Source: Caldimicrobium thiodismutans (GTDB taxonomy: Bacteria; Desulfobacterota; Thermodesulfobacteria; Thermodesulfobacteriales; Thermodesulfobacteriaceae). From it: a DNA stretch of 17,104 nucleotides. A program made the position numbers and the translations under genes. The stretch spans positions 1-17,104 of the forward strand of contig PNIE01000051.1 in assembly GCA_002877875.1 (NCBI GenBank), in the 5' to 3' direction. Under the pieces are notes generated by a model that was not told the DNA's origin, made no database searches, and saw only the letters and a list, made by a program, of their open reading frames with translations. This document shows positions 1 through 7,550 of this stretch, one piece after another (positions within the stretch are counted from its first letter, which is position 1; each line of letters opens with the position of its first letter).

Positions 1-1977
1 GCTGTTCTGGTTACAGCATGTTTGAGTGAAAAACCATTGGAAGGAGTTGATTTTCTACCTCTATCGGTGGATTATCGTGAACAGAGTTCTGCTTGGGGAA
101 AAATTCCTGGAGGATTTTTAAAAAGAGAGGGAAAACCCACTGATAGGGAAATTTTAGTTTCAAGAGTGGTGGATCGCTCAGTAAGACCACTTTTTCCTGA
201 AGGGTTTAACTATGAAGTGGTGATTACAGCCTTGACTCTTTCTGCAGATGAAAGGTATGATCCCGATGTTCTTGCTCTAATTGGGGCGGGAGCAGCCTTA
301 ACTCTCTCTCCCATTCCCTTCTATGGTCCTATTGCAGGGCTTAGAATTGGAAGGATTGAAGACCATTTTATCCTCAATCCTACTTATGAAGAAAGACTAG
401 CCTCTTCCTTAGAGCTTATTGTAGCAACCTCTCTTGACTCTATGGTGATGGTTGAAGGTGGGGGAAAAGAGATAAAAGAGGAGGTGCTCCTTCAAGCCCT
501 CTATTTTGCTCTGGATAAGGCCAAACCTATTATCCTTGCCCAAGAAGAACTGGCTAAGAGAGTAGGCAAAAAAAAGCTCCCCTTTGTATCCCCTTTTAAA
601 GAGGAAGACCTTTGGGAATATGTCAAAGATAAGGCAACTTCCTCAGTTCTTTCAGCTCTTGCCCTTAGGGATAAACTTGAGAGACGCCGAATGCTTGATG
701 AGATCTTAGAGGACCTTTCTAAGGATTTTGAAGAGGGAAAAAGAGGAGAACTTCTCTATGCTTATAAAAAACTTATTCAAACTTTAATGCGAGAAAAGCT
801 CTTTAAGGAAGGAGTGAGAATTGATGGAAGAAGGCCTGAAGAGATAAGGCCTATAAAAATTGAGGTTCACCCCTTTGAAAGGCCCCATGGGTCTGCTATT
901 TTTACCAGGGGCCAGACCCAAGTTTTTGCAACCGTAACTCTTGGTTCCCGTGAAGAAGCTCAGCTTGTAGAAACTATTTTTGAGGGAGAGACCTTTAAAA
1001 GATTTATGCTCCATTATAATTTTCCACCCTTCTCTACAGGAGAAGCTCGTCCTTGGGGTCCTCCAAGGAGAAGAGAAATTGGACATGGGGCCTTAGCTGA
1101 AAGAGCCCTTGAACCTCTTATCCCATCAGAGGATGATTTTCCCTACATTATAAGAATTGTAGCTAATGTGCTTGAGTCCAATGGGTCATCTTCTATGGCT
1201 ACAGTATGTGCAGGCTCCCTTGTCCTTTTTGATGCAGGTGTACCCATTAAAAAACATGTGGCTGGAATTGCTATGGGGCTTGCTACCTATCAAGATAAAT
1301 ATGTTATCTTAACCGATATTTTGGGAGATGAAGATCAACTGGGAGATATGGATTTTAAAGTGGCAGGAACCAGAGAGGGAATTACCAGTGTTCAAATGGA
1401 TATAAAAATCAAGGGCCTTAAGAAGGAAATCCTTGCAGAAGCTCTTGAGAGGGCAAGAATTGCCAGAAATTACATCCTTGACAAGATGTATGAGGCTATC
1501 CCTGAGCCAAGGCCAGAGCTTTCACTCTATGCTCCTAAGATTGAAATTATTACTGTTCCAGAGGATAAGGCCACCCTTATAATTGGCCCTGGTGGAAAGA
1601 CCGTAAAGGAGATTCGCGAAAAAACTAACACAGTGATCTGGGTTCTTGAAGGGGGAAAGGTCTCAATCACTGGGCAGAGAAAAGAGGATATTGAGGCAGC
1701 TAAAAGAGAGATTTTGTCTATTGTTTCAGAGGTAGAAGTTGGCAAAGAATATGAGGGAAAAATTACACGCATTGAACCTTACGGACTTTTTGTAGAGATC
1801 CTCCCAGGGAAAGTAGGGCTACTCCATATCTCAAAGATGCTAAATCCACCTAAGGATTTGAAAAGTGCCTATAAACTTGGTGAAAAAATAAGAGTTAGGG
1901 TGCTTGAAGTAGATGAACTTGGGAGACCCAAGCTTACCACCTTTTTCGAGGAAACTAATGCAGGACCAATTATATAA
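1..1977 (+). CDS. pnp: Polynucleotide phosphorylase (PNPase), 5'-truncated by window edge
   Basis: 3'-to-5' phosphorolytic exoribonuclease that degrades RNA to nucleoside diphosphates in the cytoplasm; normally a trimer. The frame is open from base 1 (AVLVTAC precedes the TTG at 22), so the real start lies upstream. Visible codons 1-658 carry the rest of the first RNase PH domain, the helical linker (about 200-260), the catalytic second RNase PH domain, a KH domain with GPGG at 529-532, and an S1 domain from about 580. Active-site residues are intact: SSS at 396-398, Asp445, Asp451 and Lys453, matching E. coli Ser437-439, Asp486, Asp492 and Lys494. The constant offset of 41 suggests that about 41 residues are missing at the N-terminus. 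The stop overlaps the next gene by 20 bases, suggesting translational coupling. Identification is secure. Confidence 0.98.
   Translation, partial: AVLVTACLSEKPLEGVDFLPLSVDYREQSSAWGKIPGGFLKREGKPTDREILVSRVVDRSVRPLFPEGFNYEVVITALTLSADERYDPDVLALIGAGAALTLSPIPFYGPIAGLRIGRIEDHFILNPTYEERLASSLELIVATSLDSMVMVEGGGKEIKEEVLLQALYFALDKAKPIILAQEELAKRVGKKKLPFVSPFKEEDLWEYVKDKATSSVLSALALRDKLERRRMLDEILEDLSKDFEEGKRGELLYAYKKLIQTLMREKLFKEGVRIDGRRPEEIRPIKIEVHPFERPHGSAIFTRGQTQVFATVTLGSREEAQLVETIFEGETFKRFMLHYNFPPFSTGEARPWGPPRRREIGHGALAERALEPLIPSEDDFPYIIRIVANVLESNGSSSMATVCAGSLVLFDAGVPIKKHVAGIAMGLATYQDKYVILTDILGDEDQLGDMDFKVAGTREGITSVQMDIKIKGLKKEILAEALERARIARNYILDKMYEAIPEPRPELSLYAPKIEIITVPEDKATLIIGPGGKTVKEIREKTNTVIWVLEGGKVSITGQRKEDIEAAKREILSIVSEVEVGKEYEGKITRIEPYGLFVEILPGKVGLLHISKMLNPPKDLKSAYKLGEKIRVRVLEVDELGRPKLTTFFEETNAGPII
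1948..1953 (+). promoter_or_regulatory. Ribosome binding site deciding the purine nucleoside phosphorylase start
   Basis: GAGGAA inside the last codons of pnp, six bases between GAGG and ATG 1958. The alternative upstream ATG at 1913 has no comparable site. This sets the 20-base overlap with pnp. Confidence 0.7.
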
Positions 1978-2800
1978 CCAAGATGACTATTATCAAAAGG
2001 TCAAAGAGACCTTTGAATTTTTAAAGGCCTCTGTTCCCTTTTCTCCGGAAATAATTATTACTCTTGGCACAGGACTTTCAGGACTTGCTGAGGCCTGTGA
2101 AAAAGCCTGGGTTATTCCTTATGAAAAGATTCCAAATTTTCCTAAATCTACAGTTGAGACTCATACAGGAGAGCTCATTTTTGGAAAAATCTCCGGTAAA
2201 AGAGTAGCCCTTTTCAGAGGAAGGTTTCACTATTATGAAGGATATTCAGCTAAAATCCTGACCTTTCCTTTAAGAGTTTTGACTCTCTTTAAGCCTGAAA
2301 TTTATCTTGTTTCTAATGCAGCAGGGGGGCTTAATCTTTCTTTTAAATCAGGAGATCTAATGTTAATTAAAGATCACATAAATTTAATTCCCGATAATCC
2401 TTTGAGGGGTACAAATTTTGAGGAATGGGGCCCGAGATTTCCTGATATGTCAAGAGCTTATGATGAGGAGTTGAGAGAGCGTTTTAAAAAAGTGGCTGCC
2501 TCTCTGGGGGAGGAGGTAAAGGAGGGAGTTTATGTAGCTGTCCCAGGGCCAAGTCTTGAAACTCCAGCAGAAACCCGATTTTTGAGACTTATTGGGGCAG
2601 ATGCTGTTGGGATGTCAACAGTTCCTGAGGTAATTGTGGCTGTGCATGCAGGGCTTAGAGTCTGTGGAATTTCAGTGATTGCCAATGTAAATGACCCCGA
2701 TAATTTTCAGCCTATTCTCTTTGAGGAGGTAGTTAAGGCTTCGCAAAAAGCAGAGAAAAGGCTTACTACTCTTGTGGTGGAATTTTTGAAAACCCTTTAA
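1958..2800 (+). CDS. punA: Purine nucleoside phosphorylase, trimeric (PNP/MTAP family)
   Basis: Phosphorolysis of purine nucleosides to free base and ribose 1-phosphate, in purine salvage. The 280-residue protein has the phosphate loop GTGLSGL (37-43), GRFHYYEG (88-95), the NAAGGLN block (120-126) and GADAVGMSTVPEV (213-225). Glu201, Met219 and Asn243 fall at the same numbers as the purine-binding residues of human PNP. Asn rather than Asp at 243 favours 6-oxopurines (inosine, guanosine) over methylthioadenosine; this specificity is inferred from the family. I chose ATG 1958 over an in-frame ATG at 1913 because GAGGAA at 1948-1953 is well spaced for 1958, and the extra 15 residues are unlike the family. 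It overlaps the end of pnp by 20 bases. The symbol punA is by family; deoD or mtnP-type names are less apt. Confidence 0.93.
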   Translation: MQDQLYNQDDYYQKVKETFEFLKASVPFSPEIIITLGTGLSGLAEACEKAWVIPYEKIPNFPKSTVETHTGELIFGKISGKRVALFRGRFHYYEGYSAKILTFPLRVLTLFKPEIYLVSNAAGGLNLSFKSGDLMLIKDHINLIPDNPLRGTNFEEWGPRFPDMSRAYDEELRERFKKVAASLGEEVKEGVYVAVPGPSLETPAETRFLRLIGADAVGMSTVPEVIVAVHAGLRVCGISVIANVNDPDNFQPILFEEVVKASQKAEKRLTTLVVEFLKTL

Positions 2801-2806
2801 AAATTT

Positions 2807-4267
2807 ATGGGCAAACTTCTTATCAGTTATGCTCCTTTTGAGATAAGGGTTGGTTTAGTTGAAGATCGGAACTTAGTTGAATTTTATGTGGAGAGGCCTT
2901 CGGAGAAAAGTCTTGTAGGAAATATTTATAAAGGTCGTGTAGTTAGGGTTGTTCCAGGGATAAATTCTGCCTTTCTTGATCTTGGCTTGGAAAGAACTGC
3001 CTTTTTATTTGGCGATGATTTTGTACCCTCAGAGGACATTGATTGGGGTAAAGATTTTTCCTTTTCTTGTCCAAAGAAGGTCCTGAAGGAGGGTATGGAA
3101 ATTCTTGTTCAAGTAATCAAGGAACCTCTGGGACAAAAGGGAGCAAGAGTTTCCACTAATCTTACCCTTCCAGGGCATTATTTAGTTTATCTTCCCTATT
3201 TTCAACATATAGGGATTTCTCGCAAAATTAAAGATGAAAAAATGAGAAAGGCTTTGAGGGAAATTCTTGAAAAAATAAGGCCTCCTGAGACAGGATGGAT
3301 TATCCGCACCGCAGCCGTTGAAGCAGATGAGGAGGCTTTAAAAAAAGAAATGGATTTTTTACTCTGTCTTTGGGAGGAAATTAAAGAGAAGGCCAAAAAA
3401 GTTAAGGCTCCAGCCTTAATTTATGAAGAATTAAATATTGCCTTTCGAGCTATAAGGGATTTTTTTACCAAAGAAATTTCAGAAATTTTGGTGGATGATG
3501 AAGAGTTCTACGAGAAGCTTAAGGACTTCCTTGAGAGATATTTTCCTGACTTTGTCTCAGCTTTAAGATTATATGAGGGTAAGGAAGATCTTTTTTATGC
3601 CCATGGCTTCCAGATTGATGTTAAAAAACTTCTTGCCAGGAAGGTCTGGCTTAAATCAGGAAGTTTTATAGTGATTGAACCCTGTGAGGCCTTCACCGCT
3701 ATTGATGTTAATACAGGAAGATTTGTAGGTGAAGGTGAAATGGAAGAGACTATTTTAAAAACCAACTTGGAAGCTGCTCAAGAGATTGCTTCCCAACTTA
3801 GGTTGAGAAACATCGGGGGGCTAATTATTGTAGATTTTATCGATATGGATAATCCAGCTCATCAGGACCTTGTTCTTGAAACTCTTAAAGAGGCTCTAAA
3901 AAAGGATAAAGCAAAACACAGTTTTCTTCCCATATCACCCTTTGGAATCCTTCAAATGACAAGAGAAAGAAAAAGGGATTCCCTTTACGATATATTTTAT
4001 GAAACCTGTCCACTGTGCGGAGGAGAGGGAAAAATTAAAAGTAAAAGAACGGTTTATTATGAAATCTTAAGAAAAATTCAAAAAATGGGACCTCATATAA
4101 AAAATAAAAAACTAGAAATAGAGGTCCATCCAGGGCTTACTGAAATTATGGGTGAAGAAATATTCTATCTTGAAGATTATGAAAAAAAGTTCAATTTTAA
4201 AGCTGAGATAAAATCTAATAAGGACTTACTGCCCTGGGAATATAAATTTCACATAAAAAACATGTAG
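2807..4267 (+). CDS. rng: Ribonuclease E/G family endoribonuclease (RNase G-like)
   Basis: Single-strand-specific endoribonuclease acting in mRNA turnover and rRNA 5' maturation; Mg2+-dependent and 5'-end sensing in the family. The 486 residues are RNase G length: only the catalytic half of RNase E, with no long degradosome scaffold tail. An S1-like domain lies near residues 37-120 (GNIYKGRVVRVVPGINSAFL). The catalytic aspartates are Asp300 (AIDVNTGRF) and Asp343 (IIVDFIDM), the same 43-residue spacing as Asp303 and Asp346 of E. coli RNase E. The Zn-link is CPLC, with Cys401 and Cys404, matching Cys404 and Cys407. The ATG is 6 bases after the preceding stop with no clear Shine-Dalgarno, so translation probably depends on coupling. 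It lies two genes after pnp, so endo- and exonuclease of RNA decay share one run. Confidence 0.95.
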   Translation: MGKLLISYAPFEIRVGLVEDRNLVEFYVERPSEKSLVGNIYKGRVVRVVPGINSAFLDLGLERTAFLFGDDFVPSEDIDWGKDFSFSCPKKVLKEGMEILVQVIKEPLGQKGARVSTNLTLPGHYLVYLPYFQHIGISRKIKDEKMRKALREILEKIRPPETGWIIRTAAVEADEEALKKEMDFLLCLWEEIKEKAKKVKAPALIYEELNIAFRAIRDFFTKEISEILVDDEEFYEKLKDFLERYFPDFVSALRLYEGKEDLFYAHGFQIDVKKLLARKVWLKSGSFIVIEPCEAFTAIDVNTGRFVGEGEMEETILKTNLEAAQEIASQLRLRNIGGLIIVDFIDMDNPAHQDLVLETLKEALKKDKAKHSFLPISPFGILQMTRERKRDSLYDIFYETCPLCGGEGKIKSKRTVYYEILRKIQKMGPHIKNKKLEIEVHPGLTEIMGEEIFYLEDYEKKFNFKAEIKSNKDLLPWEYKFHIKNM

Positions 4268-4269
4268 TT

Positions 4270-4830
4270 ATGGAAAAGTTTCCCGCAGTTTTTCTTGATA
4301 GAGACGGAACTATAAATGAAGAGGTAGGGTATCTTAATCATATAAGTCGCCTTAAAATTCTTCCAGGGGTTCCTAAAGCCTTAAAGCTTCTACAAGAGGC
4401 AGGTTTTAAACTCTTTGTGGTAACCAATCAAAGCGGACCTGCAAGAGGCTACTTTCCCAAAGAGCTTGTTGAAGAGATTCACAGGGAAATTATAAAACGC
4501 TTGAGGCGCTTTGGGGTAAATATTGAGGAATTCTTGGTTTGTCTACATCACCCTGATGATAATTGTTCCTGCAGAAAGCCAAAAACAGGTCTTCTTGAAT
4601 TAGCCTTTTCTAAGTATCCCCTTGATAAAGAGAGATCCTTTGTCATTGGGGATCGCCTGATTGATGTGGAACTTGCCAAAAACTTTGGTCTTAAAAGTAT
4701 TCTTGTTCTTACGGGATACGGAAGGGGTGAAGCAGAGTATATTCTTCCACAAAAAAAATTTCAACCTGATTTTATTGCAGAAAACCTTCTTTCGGCAGCC
4801 AATTTTATAATAAACTTTCTCAAAAGCTAA
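4270..4830 (+). CDS. gmhB: D-glycero-manno-heptose 1,7-bisphosphate 7-phosphatase (HAD family)
   Basis: Removes the 7-phosphate from heptose 1,7-bisphosphate in the route to ADP-heptose for LPS core. The protein is 186 residues, the usual size. HAD motif I FLDRDGT gives the nucleophile Asp10 and acid/base Asp12; motif II is VTNQSG (51-56); Lys in CRKPKTG and Asp128/Asp132 in IGDRLID complete the site. A GmhB-type zinc site is visible as Cys91, His93, Cys99 and Cys101, with a shorter loop between His93 and Cys99 than in E. coli. The ATG is 3 bases after the rng stop, without a clear ribosome binding site. The heptosyltransferase follows after 2 bases, which supports the heptose assignment over the related histidinol-phosphatase branch. 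The anomer used (alpha or beta) cannot be told from sequence. Confidence 0.9.
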   Translation: MEKFPAVFLDRDGTINEEVGYLNHISRLKILPGVPKALKLLQEAGFKLFVVTNQSGPARGYFPKELVEEIHREIIKRLRRFGVNIEEFLVCLHHPDDNCSCRKPKTGLLELAFSKYPLDKERSFVIGDRLIDVELAKNFGLKSILVLTGYGRGEAEYILPQKKFQPDFIAENLLSAANFIINFLKS

Positions 4831-4832
4831 CC

Positions 4833-5873
4833 TTGAAGGTTTTAATCATTAAACTCTCAGCCCTTGGAGATGTCCTTCAAACCCTACCTGCAGTAAATCT
4901 TTTGAAAAAGTTTTATCCAAAGGCTCAGATTGATTGGCTGGTTGAAAAGAGAAATTCCGAACTCCTTCTTGAAAATCCCTTACTTAATAGAGTTTTACTC
5001 TTTAATAAAGAATTTTTTCTCAAACCCAAGGCCTTTTATGAATTTATAAAGGAACTTCGAAAAACCTTTTACGAGGTAGTTCTTGATTTTCAGGGGCTTT
5101 TAAAGAGCGGGATCCTTACTTTTTTTGCCAAAGGAAAGTATAAAATAGGTTATGAGAATCACCGAGAAGGAAGCCCCCTTTTTTACAAAATTAAATTACC
5201 AGCCTATGATCCAGAAAAGCACGCTGTTTACCGCTATTTAGACCTTGTAATCCAAACTGTCAATTTTTTGAATGGTGAGATAAAAAATCCACCTCTTGAG
5301 AGAGAGCTTTTTTATAATATTCCCCTTCCTGAAAAGAGACCAGATTTTTCTTTTAAGACACCCTTTATTCTTCTAATAGCAGGAGCAAGATGGAAGACTA
5401 AACTTTGGCCTTATGAGAATTGGAAAGCCTTTCTTGAGATAACTAAGGATTTAAGAAAAGAAATTGCCTTCTATTTTATAGGAGGTCCTAAGGAGACAGA
5501 GCTTAAAGCCTTCTCAGAGGAAATGGCTCAAATTTATGACGGAGTTTTTTCCCTTGTGGGAAAGATTACTCTAAGGGAACTGGTGTATCTTATGAAGAAA
5601 GCTTTGGCTGTTTTAACAGTAGATACAGGTCCCATGCATCTTGCAAGTATACTTAACAAACCCATTTTAGCCTTATTTGGCCCAACTTCATCCGGTAGAA
5701 CTGGGCCATGGAGTGAAAATTTTATAGTTTTAAGAGAGCCTCTTTCCTGTTCCCCCTGTTTTAAAAGATCCTGTAAAAATCCCCTTTGTATGTCAAGACT
5801 ATCTCCTGAGAAAGTTAAACATAATTTAGTAGAACTTCTTTACTCAAAAACATCTGTCAAAAATTTGGCATAA
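4833..5873 (+). CDS. waaC: ADP-heptose:LPS heptosyltransferase (GT9), WaaC-like
   Basis: Transfers heptose from ADP-heptose to the inner core of LPS (Kdo-lipid A) at the cytoplasmic face of the inner membrane. The protein is 346 residues. The N-terminal Rossmann half opens MKVLIIKLSALGDVLQTLPA, with Asp13 at the position of the WaaC catalytic base. DFQGLLKSG and the RE...LFY stretch resemble WaaC more than WaaF. The C-terminal half has a Trp-Lys-rich nucleotide site (TKLWP, Lys190), DTGPMHLA with Asp264, and FGPTSSGRTGPW. A late four-cysteine cluster (CSPC...C...C) is seen in several GT9 proteins. The start is TTG, 2 bases after gmhB, with no obvious ribosome binding site, so it is probably coupled. 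Heptosyltransferase is secure; type I (waaC) rather than II or III is a judgement. Confidence 0.85.
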   Translation: MKVLIIKLSALGDVLQTLPAVNLLKKFYPKAQIDWLVEKRNSELLLENPLLNRVLLFNKEFFLKPKAFYEFIKELRKTFYEVVLDFQGLLKSGILTFFAKGKYKIGYENHREGSPLFYKIKLPAYDPEKHAVYRYLDLVIQTVNFLNGEIKNPPLERELFYNIPLPEKRPDFSFKTPFILLIAGARWKTKLWPYENWKAFLEITKDLRKEIAFYFIGGPKETELKAFSEEMAQIYDGVFSLVGKITLRELVYLMKKALAVLTVDTGPMHLASILNKPILALFGPTSSGRTGPWSENFIVLREPLSCSPCFKRSCKNPLCMSRLSPEKVKHNLVELLYSKTSVKNLA

Positions 5874-5887
5874 GGAAAAATTTTCCT
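5873..5887. repeat. Palindrome 1 upstream of flgF
   Basis: AGGAAAAATTTTCCT, with 7-base arms around a single central A, starting on the last base of the waaC stop. It shares the core GAAAAWTTTTC with a second palindrome at 5903-5917, centre to centre 30 bases. It is a weak terminator candidate because the stem is AT-only apart from two G-C pairs, has no loop and no following T-run. It is better read as a possible protein-binding site, unproven. Confidence 0.45.
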
Positions 5888-5902
5888 AAGAGTTCAATAG
5901 AG

Positions 5903-5917
5903 CTGAAAATTTTTCAG
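5903..5917. repeat. Palindrome 2 upstream of flgF
   Basis: CTGAAAATTTTTCAG, with 7-base arms around a central T. It matches palindrome 1 in the core GAAAAWTTTTC, at a centre-to-centre distance of 30 bases (about three helical turns). It lies 79 bases before the flgF start, a plausible position for an operator or an AT-rich activator site. Chance is possible in AT-rich intergenic DNA. Confidence 0.45.
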
Positions 5918-5984
5918 GTAAACCTTATTTAAGTTCTTCAATTTTCCCTTCTTTTTATAGGCATAGTTTTTGATAAATTTACTT

Positions 5985-5993
5985 AGGAGGAGG
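5985..5993 (+). promoter_or_regulatory. Strong ribosome binding site of flgF
   Basis: AGGAGGAGG ending two bases before ATG 5996; AGGAGG at 5985-5990 leaves 5 bases. It is the strongest site so far in the window and marks the start of an independently translated unit, unlike the coupled starts of rng, gmhB and waaC. A promoter for the flagellar run should lie in 5874-5984, but I could not identify a convincing -10/-35 pair, sigma-28 or sigma-54 element. Confidence 0.8.
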
Positions 5994-5995
5994 CT

Positions 5996-6760
5996 ATGAG
6001 GGATTTAAGAATTAATCCACAGCTTGGTCTTCTTGAGGCTCTTGAAGCTCTGCAGCTGATTGAGAGAAGATTTACGGCTACCACCAATAATCTTGCCAAT
6101 GTGGATACTCCTGGGTTTAAGGCTGATGGTTTAACTTTCAGAGAGGTTTTGATGAGAAAAATTGGTCCAAGATACAGAAGGGCCTTTAAGGAGACTGTGC
6201 CTTATTTAAATCCTGAACAGGGTATCTTAGAGCCTACTCAAAATCCTCTTCACTTTGCCATTGTGGGGGAGGGCTTTTTTAAGGTGCAGACTCCCCAAGG
6301 GATAGCCTACACCAGGGCTGGAAATTTTACCCTTGATGCCCAAAGAAGGCTTGTTACTCCTCAAGGATATCCTGTGCTTGCTAATGGTGCTCCTATAATA
6401 GTTGATCCAGGGATGGCTGCAGAAGGTCTTGTTACTATGGATAATTTGAAACTTCGGGTTTCCCCTGAGGGTATTCTTTCCATTGATGGAACCGAAATTG
6501 CAAGACTTGAGGTGGTTACCTTTGATGACTTAACGAAACTTAAAAAAATTGGAGAAAACCTTTATGTCTCAGAAGGGGCACAGGAAATGGCAGCTATAAA
6601 TTATGAAATTCGGCAGGGGTTTATTGAAAAATCCAATGTAAATCCCATTAAAGAGATGGTAAATCTTATTGAGATTCAAAGAACCTTTGAGGCGGTTCAG
6701 AGAAGTATAAGAGGTTATGATGAGGCTTCAGAAAAATTAATAGAAACTGCAAGGAGGTAA
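5996..6760 (+). CDS. flgF: Flagellar proximal/distal rod protein FlgF
   Basis: Rod component of the flagellar basal body, exported by the flagellar type III apparatus and assembled in the periplasm. The 254 residues have the axial-protein N-terminal motif TTNNLANVDTPGFK, the internal block VGEGFFKV...YTRAGNF with DAQRRLVTPQGYPV, and a C-terminal D0 coil (SNVNPIKEMVNLIEIQRTFE). No cleavable signal peptide, as expected. FlgF rather than FlgG is chosen by length and by position immediately before a canonical FlgG. It has about ten more residues ahead of the NNLANV motif than usual. It is the first gene of the flagellar run and has a strong ribosome binding site. Confidence 0.93.
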   Translation: MRDLRINPQLGLLEALEALQLIERRFTATTNNLANVDTPGFKADGLTFREVLMRKIGPRYRRAFKETVPYLNPEQGILEPTQNPLHFAIVGEGFFKVQTPQGIAYTRAGNFTLDAQRRLVTPQGYPVLANGAPIIVDPGMAAEGLVTMDNLKLRVSPEGILSIDGTEIARLEVVTFDDLTKLKKIGENLYVSEGAQEMAAINYEIRQGFIEKSNVNPIKEMVNLIEIQRTFEAVQRSIRGYDEASEKLIETARR

Positions 6761-6764
6761 GAAG

Positions 6765-7547
6765 ATGATTAGGGGTCTTTGGAGTGCCGCAACTGGTATG
6801 CAAGCCCAACAGCTTCAGCTAGATACCATTGCTAACAACCTCTCTAATGTGAATACTCCTGGTTTTAAAAAGAGTCGTGTAGAATTTGAGGATCTCTTTT
6901 ATCAGAATCTAAAGCTTGCTGGGGCTTTAACCGCAGATGGAGTTCAAGTGCCTGTGGGAATGCAGGTTGGTCTTGGAGTTAGACCAGTAGCTGTTTCAAA
7001 ACTCTTTACTCAGGGAGAATATCAACTTACTAATCAGGAGCTTGATTTAGCTATTGAGGGAAGAGGCTTTTTTAAAGTGGTTATGGGAGGAGAAGAATAT
7101 TATACAAGGGCTGGAAACTTTAAACTTGATAGAGATGGCTACATAGTAACACCTGATGGAGCAAGGCTTCAGCCTGAATTTGCTGTGCCTACAGGTACGG
7201 CAAGAATTGAAATTACTCCTGATGGAGTTATTACCGCCCTTGATCCCAATGGCAATGTTCTTGCCCAAGCCCAGCTTCTCCTTTATGACTTTCCTAATCC
7301 AGCTGGTCTTTATGCTGTGGGAAGAAATCTTTTTCGGGCAACTCCTGCCGCAGGAGATGTCATTGAGGGAAATCCAGGACAAAACGGTTTTGGAACCATT
7401 GCCCAAGGATATTTAGAAATGTCTAATGTAGATATTGTGGAAGAAATGGTAAAAATGATCATTACCCAAAGGGCCTATGAGTCAAATTCAAAAGGGGTTG
7501 TTACAGCGGATCAACTTCTAGAAATAGCCAATAATCTAAAGAGGTAA
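6765..7547 (+). CDS. flgG: Flagellar distal rod protein FlgG
   Basis: Builds the distal rod that crosses the P- and L-rings. The 260 residues are the standard length. The N-terminal motif is MIRGLWSAATGMQAQQ followed by IANNLSNVNTPGFKKS; the middle carries EGRGFFKV, YTRAGNF and RDGYIVTPDGARL; the C-terminus has QGYLEMSNVDIVEEMV and ITQRAYESNSK. It lies 4 bases after flgF, with AAGGAGG at 6751-6757 inside the flgF 3' end, 7 bases before the ATG. An open frame at 7156-7416 in another phase of this gene is not real. Confidence 0.97.
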   Translation: MIRGLWSAATGMQAQQLQLDTIANNLSNVNTPGFKKSRVEFEDLFYQNLKLAGALTADGVQVPVGMQVGLGVRPVAVSKLFTQGEYQLTNQELDLAIEGRGFFKVVMGGEEYYTRAGNFKLDRDGYIVTPDGARLQPEFAVPTGTARIEITPDGVITALDPNGNVLAQAQLLLYDFPNPAGLYAVGRNLFRATPAAGDVIEGNPGQNGFGTIAQGYLEMSNVDIVEEMVKMIITQRAYESNSKGVVTADQLLEIANNLKR

Positions 7548-7550
7548 TGT

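Noticed and set aside
22..24. TTG as the start of the PNPase gene
   Set aside because: The frame is open back to base 1, and the residues before it (AVLVTAC) fit the conserved PNPase N-terminal region. The gene is cut by the window edge.
784..1086. Open frame on the - strand inside pnp, and similar ones at 1527-1772, 3202-3396, 7047-7406, 10524-10766, 13499-13723, 14805-15194 and 15300-15551
   Set aside because: All lie antisense within well-conserved genes, have no recognisable motifs, and are explained by purine-rich coding strands with few stops on the complement.
1913..1957. ATG at 1913 as the purine nucleoside phosphorylase start
   Set aside because: It lacks a ribosome binding site, adds 15 residues unlike the family and overlaps pnp by 65 bases; ATG 1958 has GAGGAA at good spacing and restores human-like residue numbering.
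5873..5887. Rho-independent terminator after waaC
   Set aside because: The palindrome has a one-base centre, only two G-C pairs and no following T-run.
5959..5976. Sigma-54 promoter (AGGCAT-N5-TTGA) before flgF
   Set aside because: The -12 GC is GA, and the implied start would fall on the ribosome binding site.
7156..7416. Out-of-phase + strand frame inside flgG
   Set aside because: It lies wholly inside canonical flgG, with no ribosome binding site and no recognisable protein features.
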